From: Bacteroidales bacterium
Lineage (GTDB): Bacteria; Bacteroidota; Bacteroidia; Bacteroidales; P3
Reading direction: 5' to 3'
DNA: 56,889 nt
Assembly (NCBI GenBank): GCA_017960605.1
Contig: JAGCYV010000019.1
Span: 1-56,889 of the forward strand
In this document: piece after piece, positions 49,318-56,889 of the stretch
How the letters are laid out: every line of letters starts with the position of its first letter
How positions within the stretch are numbered: the stretch's first letter is position 1
The notes under the pieces: generated by a model
What the model was told of the DNA's origin: nothing
Database searches by the model: none
What the model saw: only the letters and a program-made list of their open reading frames with translations
Made by a program: the position numbers and the translations under genes

Positions 49318-50298
49318 TTAGTATTTCATATCATCCCAACCGAAGGGGTGCGGTGCAAGGGGCATCTTGGCCAGCGGATGATAATCGCCTTTAAGTCCAA
49401 TCGGCGTGGAGTGGCGGATATCGCTGACAATCTGGATACAGTTGCGGGCCTCGCTGATACGGAACCCACGGCCGGCAAGAATCTCCTGATAGCTCTTGGT
49501 GTGCAACTCGGTGAAGCCCTGACTGAATTCGAACTCGTCACCGTCAATCATGATGGTCCGATAGGTCCGTTTCTCACCTTGAACAGCATTCGGAGGGAGG
49601 CAGGCGGCGTTGATGCTGAGGAAATAACGCACACGTGCTTTCTCCAAACGCAGGAAGCCCGCCACGCGGTCGTGACTCATCACATGCACAATATTCTCCT
49701 GCACAGAACCGAATATCCATTGCAGCATATCATAGAAATGCACTCCGATATTGGTGGCCACACCACCGCTCTTGTGCACATCGCCTTTCCAGGAAGAATA
49801 GTACCACTTGCCGCGCGAAGTGATGTAGGTCAAATCCACATCATAGACCTTATCTTGCGGGCCTTCATCCACTTTTTTCTTCAGTGCCACAATCGAATCG
49901 TGCAGGCGCAACTGGAGGATGGTGTAAGCCTGATGCCCCGTCTCCTTCTCCAACTCGACAAGGTTGTCGATATTGTAGGGATTCAGCACCAAAGGCTTCT
50001 CACAGATCACATTGCATCCCAAGCGCAAACCATAGCGGATGAACGCATCGTGGGTATAGTTGGGCGTACAGATAGACAGCCACTGTAACGGGTTGTCGCT
50101 GCGCTGCTGCTTCGAACAGTAGCGGTCAAACTGTTCCTGCTCGGTAAAGAAAGAGCAATCGGGGAACGAACTGTCCAGACGGCCCACGCTGTCGAACTTG
50201 TCGTATGCTGCCAACAAGTCGTTACCTGTGTCAGCGATAGCTTTCAAATGTCGCGGAGCAATGTATCCAGCCGCACCTATCAATGCAAAATTTGCCAT
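49318..50298 (-). CDS. wbpB: WlbA/WbpB-type UDP-GlcNAcA 3-dehydrogenase (Gfo/Idh/MocA family)
   Basis: This 326-residue NAD-dependent sugar-nucleotide oxidoreductase oxidises C3 of UDP-N-acetyl-glucosaminuronate. The N-terminal Rossmann fold (FALIGAAGYIAPRHLKAI) is very close to WlbA/WbpB. The catalytic EKPL sequence (VICEKPLVLN) and the substrate-side GGVATNIGVHFYDMLQWIFG are both present. It follows wbpA by 15 bp, the expected order of the pathway. It supplies the 3-keto sugar used by the WbpE-like aminotransferase. Confidence 0.93.
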   Translation of the reverse strand: MANFALIGAAGYIAPRHLKAIADTGNDLLAAYDKFDSVGRLDSSFPDCSFFTEQEQFDRYCSKQQRSDNPLQWLSICTPNYTHDAFIRYGLRLGCNVICEKPLVLNPYNIDNLVELEKETGHQAYTILQLRLHDSIVALKKKVDEGPQDKVYDVDLTYITSRGKWYYSSWKGDVHKSGGVATNIGVHFYDMLQWIFGSVQENIVHVMSHDRVAGFLRLEKARVRYFLSINAACLPPNAVQGEKRTYRTIMIDGDEFEFSQGFTELHTKSYQEILAGRGFRISEARNCIQIVSDIRHSTPIGLKGDYHPLAKMPLAPHPFGWDDMKY

Positions 50299-50313
50299 AT
50301 GCTAAAGTTTTAT

Positions 50314-51594
50314 TTAGAGCCTGCCATCCACCAATTCTCTCGGCATGATGGCTTTAACATCAAAGATAACATGGTTCTTTTCGAGCAACTTGTCGAAGTC
50401 TATCTCCATCTCACGGAACTGGCGATGGGCCACCGCCACGATTGCTGCACTATACTTATCGTTAGGCAGCTCATTGACGATGTCGATGCCGTACTCATGT
50501 TTCACCCTCTCGGGCGAGGCCCACGGGTCAAATACCGTAATGTCGGCGCTGTATTCCTGCAACGCATGGTAGATGTCGATTACACGGGTATTGCGTACAT
50601 CGGGGCAGTTCTCCTTGAAGGTGAAGCCCATGATGATAATCTTGGAGCCGAGTACCTGGATGCCTTTCTTCAGCATCAACTTGATGGTTTGGTCGGCCAC
50701 ATAGGCACCCATACCGTCGTTCATACGACGGCCGGCAAGGATAATCTCGGGGTTGTATCCCAGGCGCTGGGCACACTGGGCCAGATAATAGGGATCTACC
50801 GAGATGCAGTGCCCGCCCACCAAACCAGGATTCATCTTGATGAAATTCCACTTGGTTCCGGCCGCTTCCAGCACATCGTATGTGTCGATGCCCATAAGGG
50901 TGAATATCTTCGACAACTCATTGACAAAGGCGATGTTGATGTCGCGCTGGCTGTTCTCAATCACTTTGGCCGCCTCAGCCACCTTGATGCTCGGAGCTTT
51001 GTGCGTACCGTTGACCAGCACTGCGTTATACACACTATCTATCAATTCCGCCACCTCGGGAGTCGAGCCGGAGGTAATCTTCAGAATTTTCTCCACCGTA
51101 TGCACCTTGTCGCCGGGATTGATGCGCTCGGGGCTGTATCCGGCAAAGAAGTCGGTGTTGTATTTCAAGCCCGACACTTTCTCCACCACCGGCAGGCACT
51201 CGTCCTCGGTCACGCCGGGATACACCGTCGATTCATACACCACGATGTCGCCTTTGCCAATGACCTTGCCCACCACTTCGCTGGCACCGTATAACGGGGT
51301 CAGATCAGGATTGTTGTTACGATCGACAGGTGTCGGAACTGCCACCACATAGAAATTGCAGTCCTTGATTTCATCCATGTTCGCCGTGCAACGGAATCCA
51401 TGTTTCGAAATAGCTTCCTGAAGCAACTCGTCATTCACCTCCAGCGTGGCATCATGTCCTGCCATCAGCGCATCGACGCGTGCCTTGTTCATGTCATACC
51501 CCACAGTAGGGAATTTTGTGGAAAACAATCTCGCCAGCGGCAGGCCCACATAACCCAAACCGATGACGGCAATACGTATGTCTTTCATCTCCAT
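50314..51594 (-). CDS. wbpA: UDP-N-acetylglucosamine 6-dehydrogenase (WbpA/WbpO/TviB family)
   Basis: This enzyme oxidises C6 of UDP-GlcNAc twice to give UDP-GlcNAcA. The protein has 426 residues. Motifs are AVIGLGYVGLPLARLFS (NAD-binding), VAVPTPVDRNNNPDL, YSPERINPGD and the active-site cysteine in VGGHCISVDPYYL near residue 261. It opens the glycan operon. A perfect promoter lies about 85-115 bp upstream, divergent from the initiating transferase gene. The TviB/WbpO subgroup is favoured over UDP-glucose dehydrogenase by these motifs. Confidence 0.93.
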   Translation of the reverse strand: MEMKDIRIAVIGLGYVGLPLARLFSTKFPTVGYDMNKARVDALMAGHDATLEVNDELLQEAISKHGFRCTANMDEIKDCNFYVVAVPTPVDRNNNPDLTPLYGASEVVGKVIGKGDIVVYESTVYPGVTEDECLPVVEKVSGLKYNTDFFAGYSPERINPGDKVHTVEKILKITSGSTPEVAELIDSVYNAVLVNGTHKAPSIKVAEAAKVIENSQRDINIAFVNELSKIFTLMGIDTYDVLEAAGTKWNFIKMNPGLVGGHCISVDPYYLAQCAQRLGYNPEIILAGRRMNDGMGAYVADQTIKLMLKKGIQVLGSKIIIMGFTFKENCPDVRNTRVIDIYHALQEYSADITVFDPWASPERVKHEYGIDIVNELPNDKYSAAIVAVAHRQFREMEIDFDKLLEKNHVIFDVKAIMPRELVDGRL

Positions 51595-51677
51595 ATTATA
51601 GATTTTTTCAATTTACCATACAGCACATCAAGCAATTGCCCATGATACTGCATTTCTTTTTATTATAATAAACAATG

Positions 51678-51707
51678 CAAAAATACGAAAAAAATCGTGT
51701 ATGCAAA
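51678..51707 (-). promoter_or_regulatory. Promoter of the wbpA glycan operon
   Basis: On the minus strand, TTTG (51704-51707) and TATTTTTG (51678-51685) are 18 bp apart, matching TTTG / TAnnTTTG. A start near 51671 gives a leader of about 75 nt. It overlaps a plus-strand -7 box at 51718-51725, so the two divergent units may compete for RNA polymerase. Confidence 0.8.
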
Positions 51708-51717
51708 AAAAAAGTTG

Positions 51718-51725
51718 TAATTTTG
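51718..51725 (+). promoter_or_regulatory. -7 box of the initiating transferase promoter
   Basis: TAATTTTG followed by CA is an exact TAnnTTTG match 23 bp before the ATG at 51749. No clear TTTG is seen at the -33 position, so this promoter would be weaker than, or depend on factors unlike, the opposing wbpA promoter. Confidence 0.5.
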
Positions 51726-51748
51726 CAATTCGTAAATACTTTGGCACC

Positions 51749-52714
51749 ATGTATTATATCATCGCAACCATCACGGTCATTGCCCTTGAATTGGCGTACT
51801 TCCTTATCGCCAAAAAGTTTAACATCGTCGATCGTCCCAACGAGCGTAGTTCGCACCACAAACCGGTTCTCTTGGGTGCCGGCATCATCTTTTATCTTGC
51901 CATGCTTTTCTACTCGCTTACCCACGGCATGGCCTTCCCCTACTTCCTCATCGGTTTGTCTGCACTAGCCATCGTCAGCTATGTCGATGATCTCCATCCC
52001 CTACCTTCATGGTTACGTCTTTTCGCTCAATTGGCGGCCGTGTTCGTCTGTTTCTGGGCCGACATCAATGCCATTGAGATATGGCAATTGATTCTCTTTG
52101 TGATTGTCTTCGCTGGCATCCTCAACATTTACAATTTCATGGACGGCATCAACGGTATGCTGGCTGCATATTCCCTTGTCCTCGTGGGCACTTTCGGTTA
52201 CATAGCCCTCTTCATGCAAAGGTTTATCGACCTCGAATTCCTTGTCACACTTCTGATTGCCATCCTCGTCTTCGGCTTCTTCAACTTCCGTACCAAAGCC
52301 CGTTGTTTCTCCGGCGACGTGGGAAGCATCTGCATGGGACTCATCACACTCTTCCTGCTGGTACGCTATACCAATGCCGACTCAGAGCCTGGTATGAACG
52401 TCAGCCGTCTCTGCTTCATCATCGTATTCCTTGCCGACGGCCTCCTCACCATTGCCAAGCGTTTCCTCTCTGGACGCAACATCCTGGCAGCCCACAGAGA
52501 ACATGCCTACGAAACTATGGTCAACGAACTGCACATACCCCACCTTCTCGTCTCCGGTGGCTACGCCCTCCTGCAACTCATTATCAACATCGGCTACCTG
52601 ACTGTCACCGACAAGAACCTCTATACCCTGATAGTGGCAGTCCTCCTCGTCATGGCCTACGGATTGTTCTTCTTCTATTGCAACCGTAAAGGCAAGTTAC
52701 CCACACAGCAATGA
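51749..52714 (+). CDS. Undecaprenyl-phosphate glycosyl-1-phosphate transferase (WecA/WbpL family)
   Basis: This polytopic inner membrane enzyme of 321 residues starts glycan synthesis by moving a sugar-1-phosphate from its UDP form to undecaprenyl phosphate. The start at 51749 is preferred because it begins with a membrane helix (YYIIATITVIALELAYFLIA). Family motifs are DRPNERSSHHKPVLLGAGI, NFMDGINGM and GDVGSICMGL, with the HREHAYE segment near the C-terminus. These resemble WbpL/WbcO enzymes, which use amino sugars such as FucNAc or QuiNAc. It is transcribed away from the wbpA operon and overlaps the next gene by ATGA. Confidence 0.9.
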   Translation: MYYIIATITVIALELAYFLIAKKFNIVDRPNERSSHHKPVLLGAGIIFYLAMLFYSLTHGMAFPYFLIGLSALAIVSYVDDLHPLPSWLRLFAQLAAVFVCFWADINAIEIWQLILFVIVFAGILNIYNFMDGINGMLAAYSLVLVGTFGYIALFMQRFIDLEFLVTLLIAILVFGFFNFRTKARCFSGDVGSICMGLITLFLLVRYTNADSEPGMNVSRLCFIIVFLADGLLTIAKRFLSGRNILAAHREHAYETMVNELHIPHLLVSGGYALLQLIINIGYLTVTDKNLYTLIVAVLLVMAYGLFFFYCNRKGKLPTQQ

Positions 52715-53331
52715 TTATCAAACTTTACAACGAGAACCCCAACGTGCGCGACGTGCGGCGTGTAGCCGACGCGTTGCGTGACGGCGAGGTGGTCATCCTG
52801 CCCACCGACACCCTCTACGCCTTCGCCTGCTCGATGGACCACAAGCGGGCCGTCGAGGAGATTGCCCAACTGAAAAGCTTCAAGGTCAAGCAAGCCAAAT
52901 ATTCGATGCTCTGCTCCGACCTCAGCATGGCCAGTGAGTATGTCCGCGCCATGGACCGCGACACCTTTGCGTTGCTCAAACGGTCACTCCCGGGTCCCTT
53001 CACTTTCATCATGGAGGCTGCCGGTTCCGTGCCCCGCAACTATCAGAACCAGAATCACACTATCGGCATCCGTATCCCTGACTGCGGCATCACGCGTGCC
53101 ATCATCGAAGAGTTGGGCACGCCACTCATCAGCACATCGGTGAGACCCTTGGACGAGGCGGACGGCGATGTGGAAAACTATACCGACCCCGAACTCATCC
53201 ACGACCGCTTCGGTAACCGTGTCTGGGCCGTCATCGACGGCGGTGTCGCCGATGCCGAACCCTCCACCGTGGTCGATTGCAGCGACGGCATCGAACTGGT
53301 CCGTCAAGGTAAAGGAGAAATTGAATTATAA
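52711..53331 (+). CDS. tsaC: L-threonylcarbamoyladenylate synthase (TsaC/Sua5/YwlC family)
   Basis: This cytoplasmic enzyme makes threonylcarbamoyl-AMP from threonine, bicarbonate and ATP for the t6A37 tRNA modification. The protein has 206 residues, close to TsaC; the Sua5 C-terminal domain is absent. Typical segments are VVILPTDTLYAFACSMDHKRAVE, YSMLCSDLSMASEYV and LLKRSLPGPFTFIMEA, with TIGIRIPDC and STSVRP. It overlaps the upstream transferase gene by 4 bp and precedes panC by 4 bp. This looks like plain co-transcription, without a functional link to the glycan operon. Confidence 0.92.
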   Translation: MIIKLYNENPNVRDVRRVADALRDGEVVILPTDTLYAFACSMDHKRAVEEIAQLKSFKVKQAKYSMLCSDLSMASEYVRAMDRDTFALLKRSLPGPFTFIMEAAGSVPRNYQNQNHTIGIRIPDCGITRAIIEELGTPLISTSVRPLDEADGDVENYTDPELIHDRFGNRVWAVIDGGVADAEPSTVVDCSDGIELVRQGKGEIEL

Positions 53332-53335
53332 CACG

Positions 53336-54232
53336 ATGAAACAGATATTAAAAGCCGCCGAACTTACCTCGGCTGTCAGCACCGCCCGCCAGGAGGGCAA
53401 GCAGATAGGCCTCGTGCCCACCATGGGTGCCCTGCACGAGGGGCACCTCTCGCTCATCGAGCGGGCTTTAAAAGAGAACGACCTCGTGGTCGTCTCTCTC
53501 TTCGTCAACCCCATCCAGTTCAACAACAAGGAAGACCTCGAGAAATATCCCCGCACCATCGACAACGATCTCCGTCTTATAGCCAACCTGGTCGCCCAAG
53601 GCGGTTTCCGTGCCTCGGAGTTGCTGGCCTTCACTCCGACCGTGGAGGAGATGTATCCCGACGGAGAGCCCAAGGAAGTCTATCACTTCGGCCCCATCGA
53701 GGAGGTGATGGAAGGTCCGCGCCGTCCCGGCCACTTCTCGGGTGTCGCCGTGGTGGTTCGCCGTCTGTTCGACCTTGCGCAGCCCACCCGTGCCTACTTT
53801 GGCGAGAAGGACTACCAGCAGATTGCCGTCATCCGCAACCTTCTGGAACAAATCAAATATCCCATCGAACTCATCCCCTGCCCCATCGTGCGTGCCGATG
53901 ACGGCCTGGCCCTCAGTAGCCGCAACATGCGTCTCTCGCCCGAGGCCCGTGCCATGGCCCCCGCCATCAACGCCACCCTCGAGCAGGCCGCCGAGATGGC
54001 CGAATACGAGGATGTAGATGATGTCAAGGAGTGGGTGCTCGACACCCTCGCCTCCTACCACGAGGTGAACGACTCGCCCAACGGCCTCCGCTTCGAGCCC
54101 GAATACTTCGAGATTGTCGATGCCATCACCCTTCAGCCCATCGAGAACTGGGACTCCACCGACAATGGAGCCGTAGGTTGCATCGCCGTCTGGCTCGACG
54201 GCGTGCGCCTGATAGACATCGTAAAATTCTGA
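53336..54232 (+). CDS. panC: Pantothenate synthetase
   Basis: PanC joins pantoate and beta-alanine using ATP, the last step of vitamin B5 synthesis. The protein has 298 residues from the ATG at 53336. The nucleotide-binding PTMGALHEGHLSLI is near residue 30, NPIQFNNKEDLEKYPR follows, and the RPGHFSGVAVVVRRLFD and YFGEKDYQQ motifs are present, as is the KMSKS-like ALSSRNMRL. It is the last gene of the plus-strand unit, convergent with aroQ, whose stop is 1 bp away. No panB or panD is visible. Confidence 0.96.
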   Translation: MKQILKAAELTSAVSTARQEGKQIGLVPTMGALHEGHLSLIERALKENDLVVVSLFVNPIQFNNKEDLEKYPRTIDNDLRLIANLVAQGGFRASELLAFTPTVEEMYPDGEPKEVYHFGPIEEVMEGPRRPGHFSGVAVVVRRLFDLAQPTRAYFGEKDYQQIAVIRNLLEQIKYPIELIPCPIVRADDGLALSSRNMRLSPEARAMAPAINATLEQAAEMAEYEDVDDVKEWVLDTLASYHEVNDSPNGLRFEPEYFEIVDAITLQPIENWDSTDNGAVGCIAVWLDGVRLIDIVKF

Positions 54233-54233
54233 T

Positions 54234-54650
54234 TTATAGCAACGCTCTCAGTGCCAATTCGTAGCCTTGCAGGCCGAGGCCGCAGACCATCCCTCGGCAG
54301 GCCGAGGTGAGGAGGTTCTGGTGCCGGTATTCCTCGCGGGCGAAGATATTGCTGATGTGCACCTCCACCGTGGGAGCGGTGACGGCTTTCACCGCGTCGA
54401 GGATGGCCACGCTGGTGTGGCTGTAGCCGCCCGCATTGAGGATGATTCCGTCGGCCGTGAAGCCCACCTCCTGGATGCGGCTCACCATCTCTCCCTCTAT
54501 ATTACTCTGGAAATAACCGATTTCCACCTCCGGAAAACGGCTGCGCAGGCTGCCGATATACTCCTCCATGGTGGTGGTGCCATAGACCTCCTGCTCGCGG
54601 CGACCCGTGAGGTTGAGGTTCGGTCCGTTGATGATTTCTATACGTTTCAT
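54234..54650 (-). CDS. aroQ: 3-dehydroquinate dehydratase, type II
   Basis: AroQ removes water from 3-dehydroquinate in the chorismate pathway. The protein has 138 residues from the ATG at 54650; a longer reading would add 27 unrelated residues that belong to the end of the upstream gene. The signature IEIINGPNLNLTGRREQEVYG contains the catalytic arginine and tyrosine, and the catalytic histidine is in VEVHISNIFAREEYRHQN. The gene follows the pentapeptide-repeat gene by 1 bp. It forms a pair with the shikimate kinase at 19.4 kb in pathway only. Confidence 0.95.
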   Translation of the reverse strand: MKRIEIINGPNLNLTGRREQEVYGTTTMEEYIGSLRSRFPEVEIGYFQSNIEGEMVSRIQEVGFTADGIILNAGGYSHTSVAILDAVKAVTAPTVEVHISNIFAREEYRHQNLLTSACRGMVCGLGLQGYELALRALL

Positions 54651-54651
54651 A

Positions 54652-55728
54652 TTATTGGTTTCGGATTTTGTTGCCGAGAATGAAGCCGAAGATACCGGTA
54701 ATGAGGATGCCGAGGGTGGTTTGTAGCACATTGAGCATATCTACGAAGGGCGAAACCCCGGAGAGCACATCGGAATCAACACCGGCCATGTTTTTCAGGC
54801 TCACGCCGAGGGCATCGATATAGGCCAACGGCGACACCTCTTCGCTGAATAGGAAAGCGAAGATGAAAACAAGGATGACATAGGTCAGAATCATCTTCAA
54901 CATGCTCTCACCGAAGCCGAACATCAAGTCTGACAGGCTGTTGGTGAAGATGCGCCACCCATTGCCCACCTTCTCCCAGAAAGGAATTTTGGGATTGCTC
55001 AGGTCAGCCATCATGCGGCGGCGCTCCATGCGGCGCCCCTGCACGTAAGCCCAGTTGGCATCGGCGATGTAGCCCTTGCCCGCCCAGAGTCCGTTGAGGG
55101 TCTTATAGATATCCTCGGCATCGGCCCAACGGGCTTTGATGGCCTCGGTGGGACTCCAATCCGATACGCGGCGGCTGTCGTTGCTGCGCACACCGGTACC
55201 GTAGTCGTGCCAATCGACAAGGAACTTGGTGTAGAGTTTCTTGTCCTGCTGCACGATGCGGCCGTCGCGCAGGTTCTCGCGACGGATGTTGGCGGCATCG
55301 CCGAAGTAGGTGTTGTAGAGACTGGAATTGCTGAACTTGGAGTGTTTGAAGATAATCACCCCTTCCATGAAGCAACGGTAGAAGTCGCAGAAATCGACCA
55401 CCGCGTCTTCGAAAGTGCCTTGGTTGATACGGGCGTAGCGGAAATCGCTCCACACGATATATGCGTAGCGGAAGCGGCAATTGTTCATCTCCGCCTTGCG
55501 GAAGGAAACGCTCTGTAGTGTAGGCTCGTCGGCGGTTCCGCCATGGTCGAAGTCGCAGCTGTCCATCACGGCCTCGTCAAATTTGCAGTGCCGCAGATGA
55601 GCATTCTTGAAATTGACATTGGTGAGCGTGCAGCCCGAGAAGTCAAGCCCCTCAAGGGTCATACCGTCCAAATCCACTTCGGCGATATTCCTTGTCTCTA
55701 TCAGCGATTTCAGTTCTTCTATGGTCAT
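54652..55728 (-). CDS. Pentapeptide-repeat protein with C-terminal two-helix ion-channel-like domain
   Basis: This 358-residue membrane protein has pentapeptide repeats (A/C-D/N-L/F-x-x) from about residue 10 to 150, for example LEGLDFSGCTLTNVNFKNAHL. A hydrophilic helical region follows, then two transmembrane helices at about 285-303 (MILTYVILVFIFAFLF) and 337-355 (LGILITGIFGFILG). The loop between them resembles the TM-P-TM layout of two-helix ion channels; a selectivity filter of TVGYG type is not seen. It may sense a ligand or scaffold with the repeat part. The gene lies 1 bp upstream of aroQ. Confidence 0.82.
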   Translation of the reverse strand: MTIEELKSLIETRNIAEVDLDGMTLEGLDFSGCTLTNVNFKNAHLRHCKFDEAVMDSCDFDHGGTADEPTLQSVSFRKAEMNNCRFRYAYIVWSDFRYARINQGTFEDAVVDFCDFYRCFMEGVIIFKHSKFSNSSLYNTYFGDAANIRRENLRDGRIVQQDKKLYTKFLVDWHDYGTGVRSNDSRRVSDWSPTEAIKARWADAEDIYKTLNGLWAGKGYIADANWAYVQGRRMERRRMMADLSNPKIPFWEKVGNGWRIFTNSLSDLMFGFGESMLKMILTYVILVFIFAFLFSEEVSPLAYIDALGVSLKNMAGVDSDVLSGVSPFVDMLNVLQTTLGILITGIFGFILGNKIRNQ

Positions 55729-55756
55729 GGGATTATCTGTTTATTCGTTTTCCAGG

Positions 55757-55794
55757 TAAAAAAGAAAGGCCGTCCCGCTTGGGGCGGCCTTTCT
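55757..55794 (-). terminator. Rho-independent terminator of gdhA
   Basis: On the minus strand a hairpin with arms GAAAGGCCGCCCC and GGGACGGCCTTTC (one G-U pair) is followed by TTTTTT. It lies about 30 bp beyond the gdhA stop and before the pentapeptide-repeat gene, so gdhA is transcribed separately. Confidence 0.9.
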
Positions 55795-55822
55795 GGAGTT
55801 TGGATAGCCTCTAATCCATCGA

Positions 55823-56889
55823 TTAGATGATACCCTGAGCAACCATGGCATTGGCGACGCGCATGAAGCCGGCGATGTTGGCACCCTTCACATAGTTGAT
55901 GGTACCGTCTTTCTCCTTGCCGTGTGCAACGCACATGTCATAGATGTTGTTCATAATGGTGTGGAGGTTCTTATCGACCTCTTCGGCAGTCCAGTTGCGG
56001 TGCTCAGCGTTCTGGCAGATTTCGAGGCCAGAGGTGGCAACACCACCGGCGTTGACAGCCTTACCAGGACCAAAGGGCACTTTGGCCTTCTGGATGGCGG
56101 CGATAGCGGCGGGCTGGCAACCCATGTTCGAAACCTCGGCAACATACTTCACGCCGTTCTTGAGAAGCATCTTGGCATCCTTCTCGTCGAGCTCGTTCTG
56201 GAAGGCGCAGGGCATGGCGATGTCGCACTTCACGCTCCAGCTCTTCTTGCCAGCGGTGAATTTGCAGAGTTTCGGGAACTTCTTGGCCATATCCTCAACT
56301 TTGTTGCGGTTCGAAGCGCGCATGTCGAGCATATAGTCAATCATCTTCTTGTTGATACCGTCGGGAATCTCGCAGACACCGTCGGGACCGCTGATGGCGA
56401 CAACCTTGGCGCCCAGCTCAACAGCCTTGGTGGCGGCACCCCAAGCCACGTTACCGAAGCCCGAGAGAGCAATCTTCTTGCCCTTCATGGTGTCTTTCTG
56501 CTGCTTCACCATGCGCTCCACATAGTAGATGGCGCCGAAGCCGGTAGCCTCGGGACGGATGAGGGAACCACCCCAGCCGTAGCTCTTGCCGGTCAGAGCA
56601 CCAGTGCTGTGCTCGCGGGCCAGTTTCTTGTACATGCCGTACATGTAGCCAATTTCACGGCCGCCGACACCCACGTCACCGGCAGGGCTGTCCTGATCGG
56701 GACCGATGTTGCGCCACAGCTCATACATGAAGGCCTGGCAGAAACGCATGATTTCGGCGTCGCTCTTTCCAACGGGGTCGAAATCGGAACCACCCTTACC
56801 ACCGCCGAGAGGCAGCATGGTGAGGCTGTTCTTGAAGATCTGCTCGAAGCCGAGGAATTTCAGCATGGAGACGTTCACAGCCTTATGGA
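55823..56889 (-). CDS. gdhA: NADP-type glutamate dehydrogenase (partial, C-terminal about 355 residues)
   Basis: This hexameric enzyme makes glutamate from 2-oxoglutarate and ammonia. The frame is open to the right edge (HKAVNVSMLKFLGFEQ at the window end), so the N-terminal roughly 90 residues and the start codon are outside. The GTG-initiated reading at 56878 is not a start. Motifs are LGGGKGGSDFDP with the catalytic lysine, PAGDVGVGGREIGYMYG, and the cofactor-binding GFGNVAWGAA. Together with glnA at 4.9 kb it covers ammonia assimilation. A strong terminator follows its stop. Confidence 0.96.
   Translation of the reverse strand, partial: HKAVNVSMLKFLGFEQIFKNSLTMLPLGGGKGGSDFDPVGKSDAEIMRFCQAFMYELWRNIGPDQDSPAGDVGVGGREIGYMYGMYKKLAREHSTGALTGKSYGWGGSLIRPEATGFGAIYYVERMVKQQKDTMKGKKIALSGFGNVAWGAATKAVELGAKVVAISGPDGVCEIPDGINKKMIDYMLDMRASNRNKVEDMAKKFPKLCKFTAGKKSWSVKCDIAMPCAFQNELDEKDAKMLLKNGVKYVAEVSNMGCQPAAIAAIQKAKVPFGPGKAVNAGGVATSGLEICQNAEHRNWTAEEVDKNLHTIMNNIYDMCVAHGKEKDGTINYVKGANIAGFMRVANAMVAQGII

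Overview
The window is chromosomal DNA of a member of the Bacteroidota, most likely an uncultured Bacteroidales. The evidence is a SprA-type type IX secretion (T9SS) translocon gene, a very large secreted protein with a T9SS C-terminal sorting domain, a TonB-dependent receptor/DUF4249 pair, lipoproteins with Bacteroidota-style signal sequences, start codons with A-rich rather than Shine-Dalgarno leaders, and several promoters matching the Bacteroidota pattern TTTG (-33) / TAnnTTTG (-7). Genus and species cannot be read from the sequence. No tRNA, rRNA, phage or transposase gene was seen. The genes at both ends are cut: rplU on the left and gdhA on the right.

Layout. 1-6.5 kb: start of rplU, then (minus strand) glnA, a small four-helix-bundle gene, folK, a TonB-dependent receptor and a DUF4249 lipoprotein. 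6.7-14.2 kb: a single T9SS cargo protein of about 2,490 residues. 14.3-15.0 kb: a MntA/HepT-type toxin-antitoxin pair. 15.5-19.4 kb (plus): an M24 aminopeptidase, a second four-helix-bundle gene, an 83-bp tandem repeat and a nucleoside kinase. 19.4-35.3 kb (minus): a long same-strand run of shikimate kinase, recN, sufS, a DedA protein, a TPR protein, sprA, ruvA, a beta-helix lipoprotein and an M64 metallopeptidase. 35.5-38.7 kb (plus): a Wzz-like, Wzy-like, Wzx-like cassette. 39.1-51.6 kb (minus): a tight ten-gene glycan operon reading from wbpA at its 5' end to an O-antigen-ligase-like gene. 51.7-54.2 kb (plus): a WecA/WbpL-like initiating transferase, a threonylcarbamoyl-AMP synthase and panC. 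54.2-56.9 kb (minus): aroQ, a pentapeptide-repeat membrane protein and gdhA.

How it works together. The glycan operon holds enzymes expected to turn UDP-GlcNAc into a 2,3-diamino uronic acid (WbpA, WbpB/WlbA, WbpE, an acyltransferase and a WbpI/WecB epimerase), plus a PIG-L deacetylase and two glycosyltransferases. The divergent initiating transferase, the ligase and the nearby Wzx/Wzy/Wzz cassette supply assembly and export. Together with SprA and a T9SS cargo protein, this suggests a Wbp/Vim-like route that makes the glycolipid or linking sugar to which T9SS cargo is attached; this is inference.

The least explained content is a set of short intergenic repeat arrays. Two four-helix-bundle genes (about two-thirds identical) each sit between inverted arrays of 7-9 bp units, a third site has the same ends with no gene, and related arrays occur alone. 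A heptamer family (TAACACT-like) has become coding sequence in two genes, with in-frame TAA replaced by AAA or GAA. Three arrays have an 11-bp period and share a TAGT core, one of them behind an rRNA-like promoter and leader with no rRNA. These look like a family of small, possibly mobile, repeat elements.
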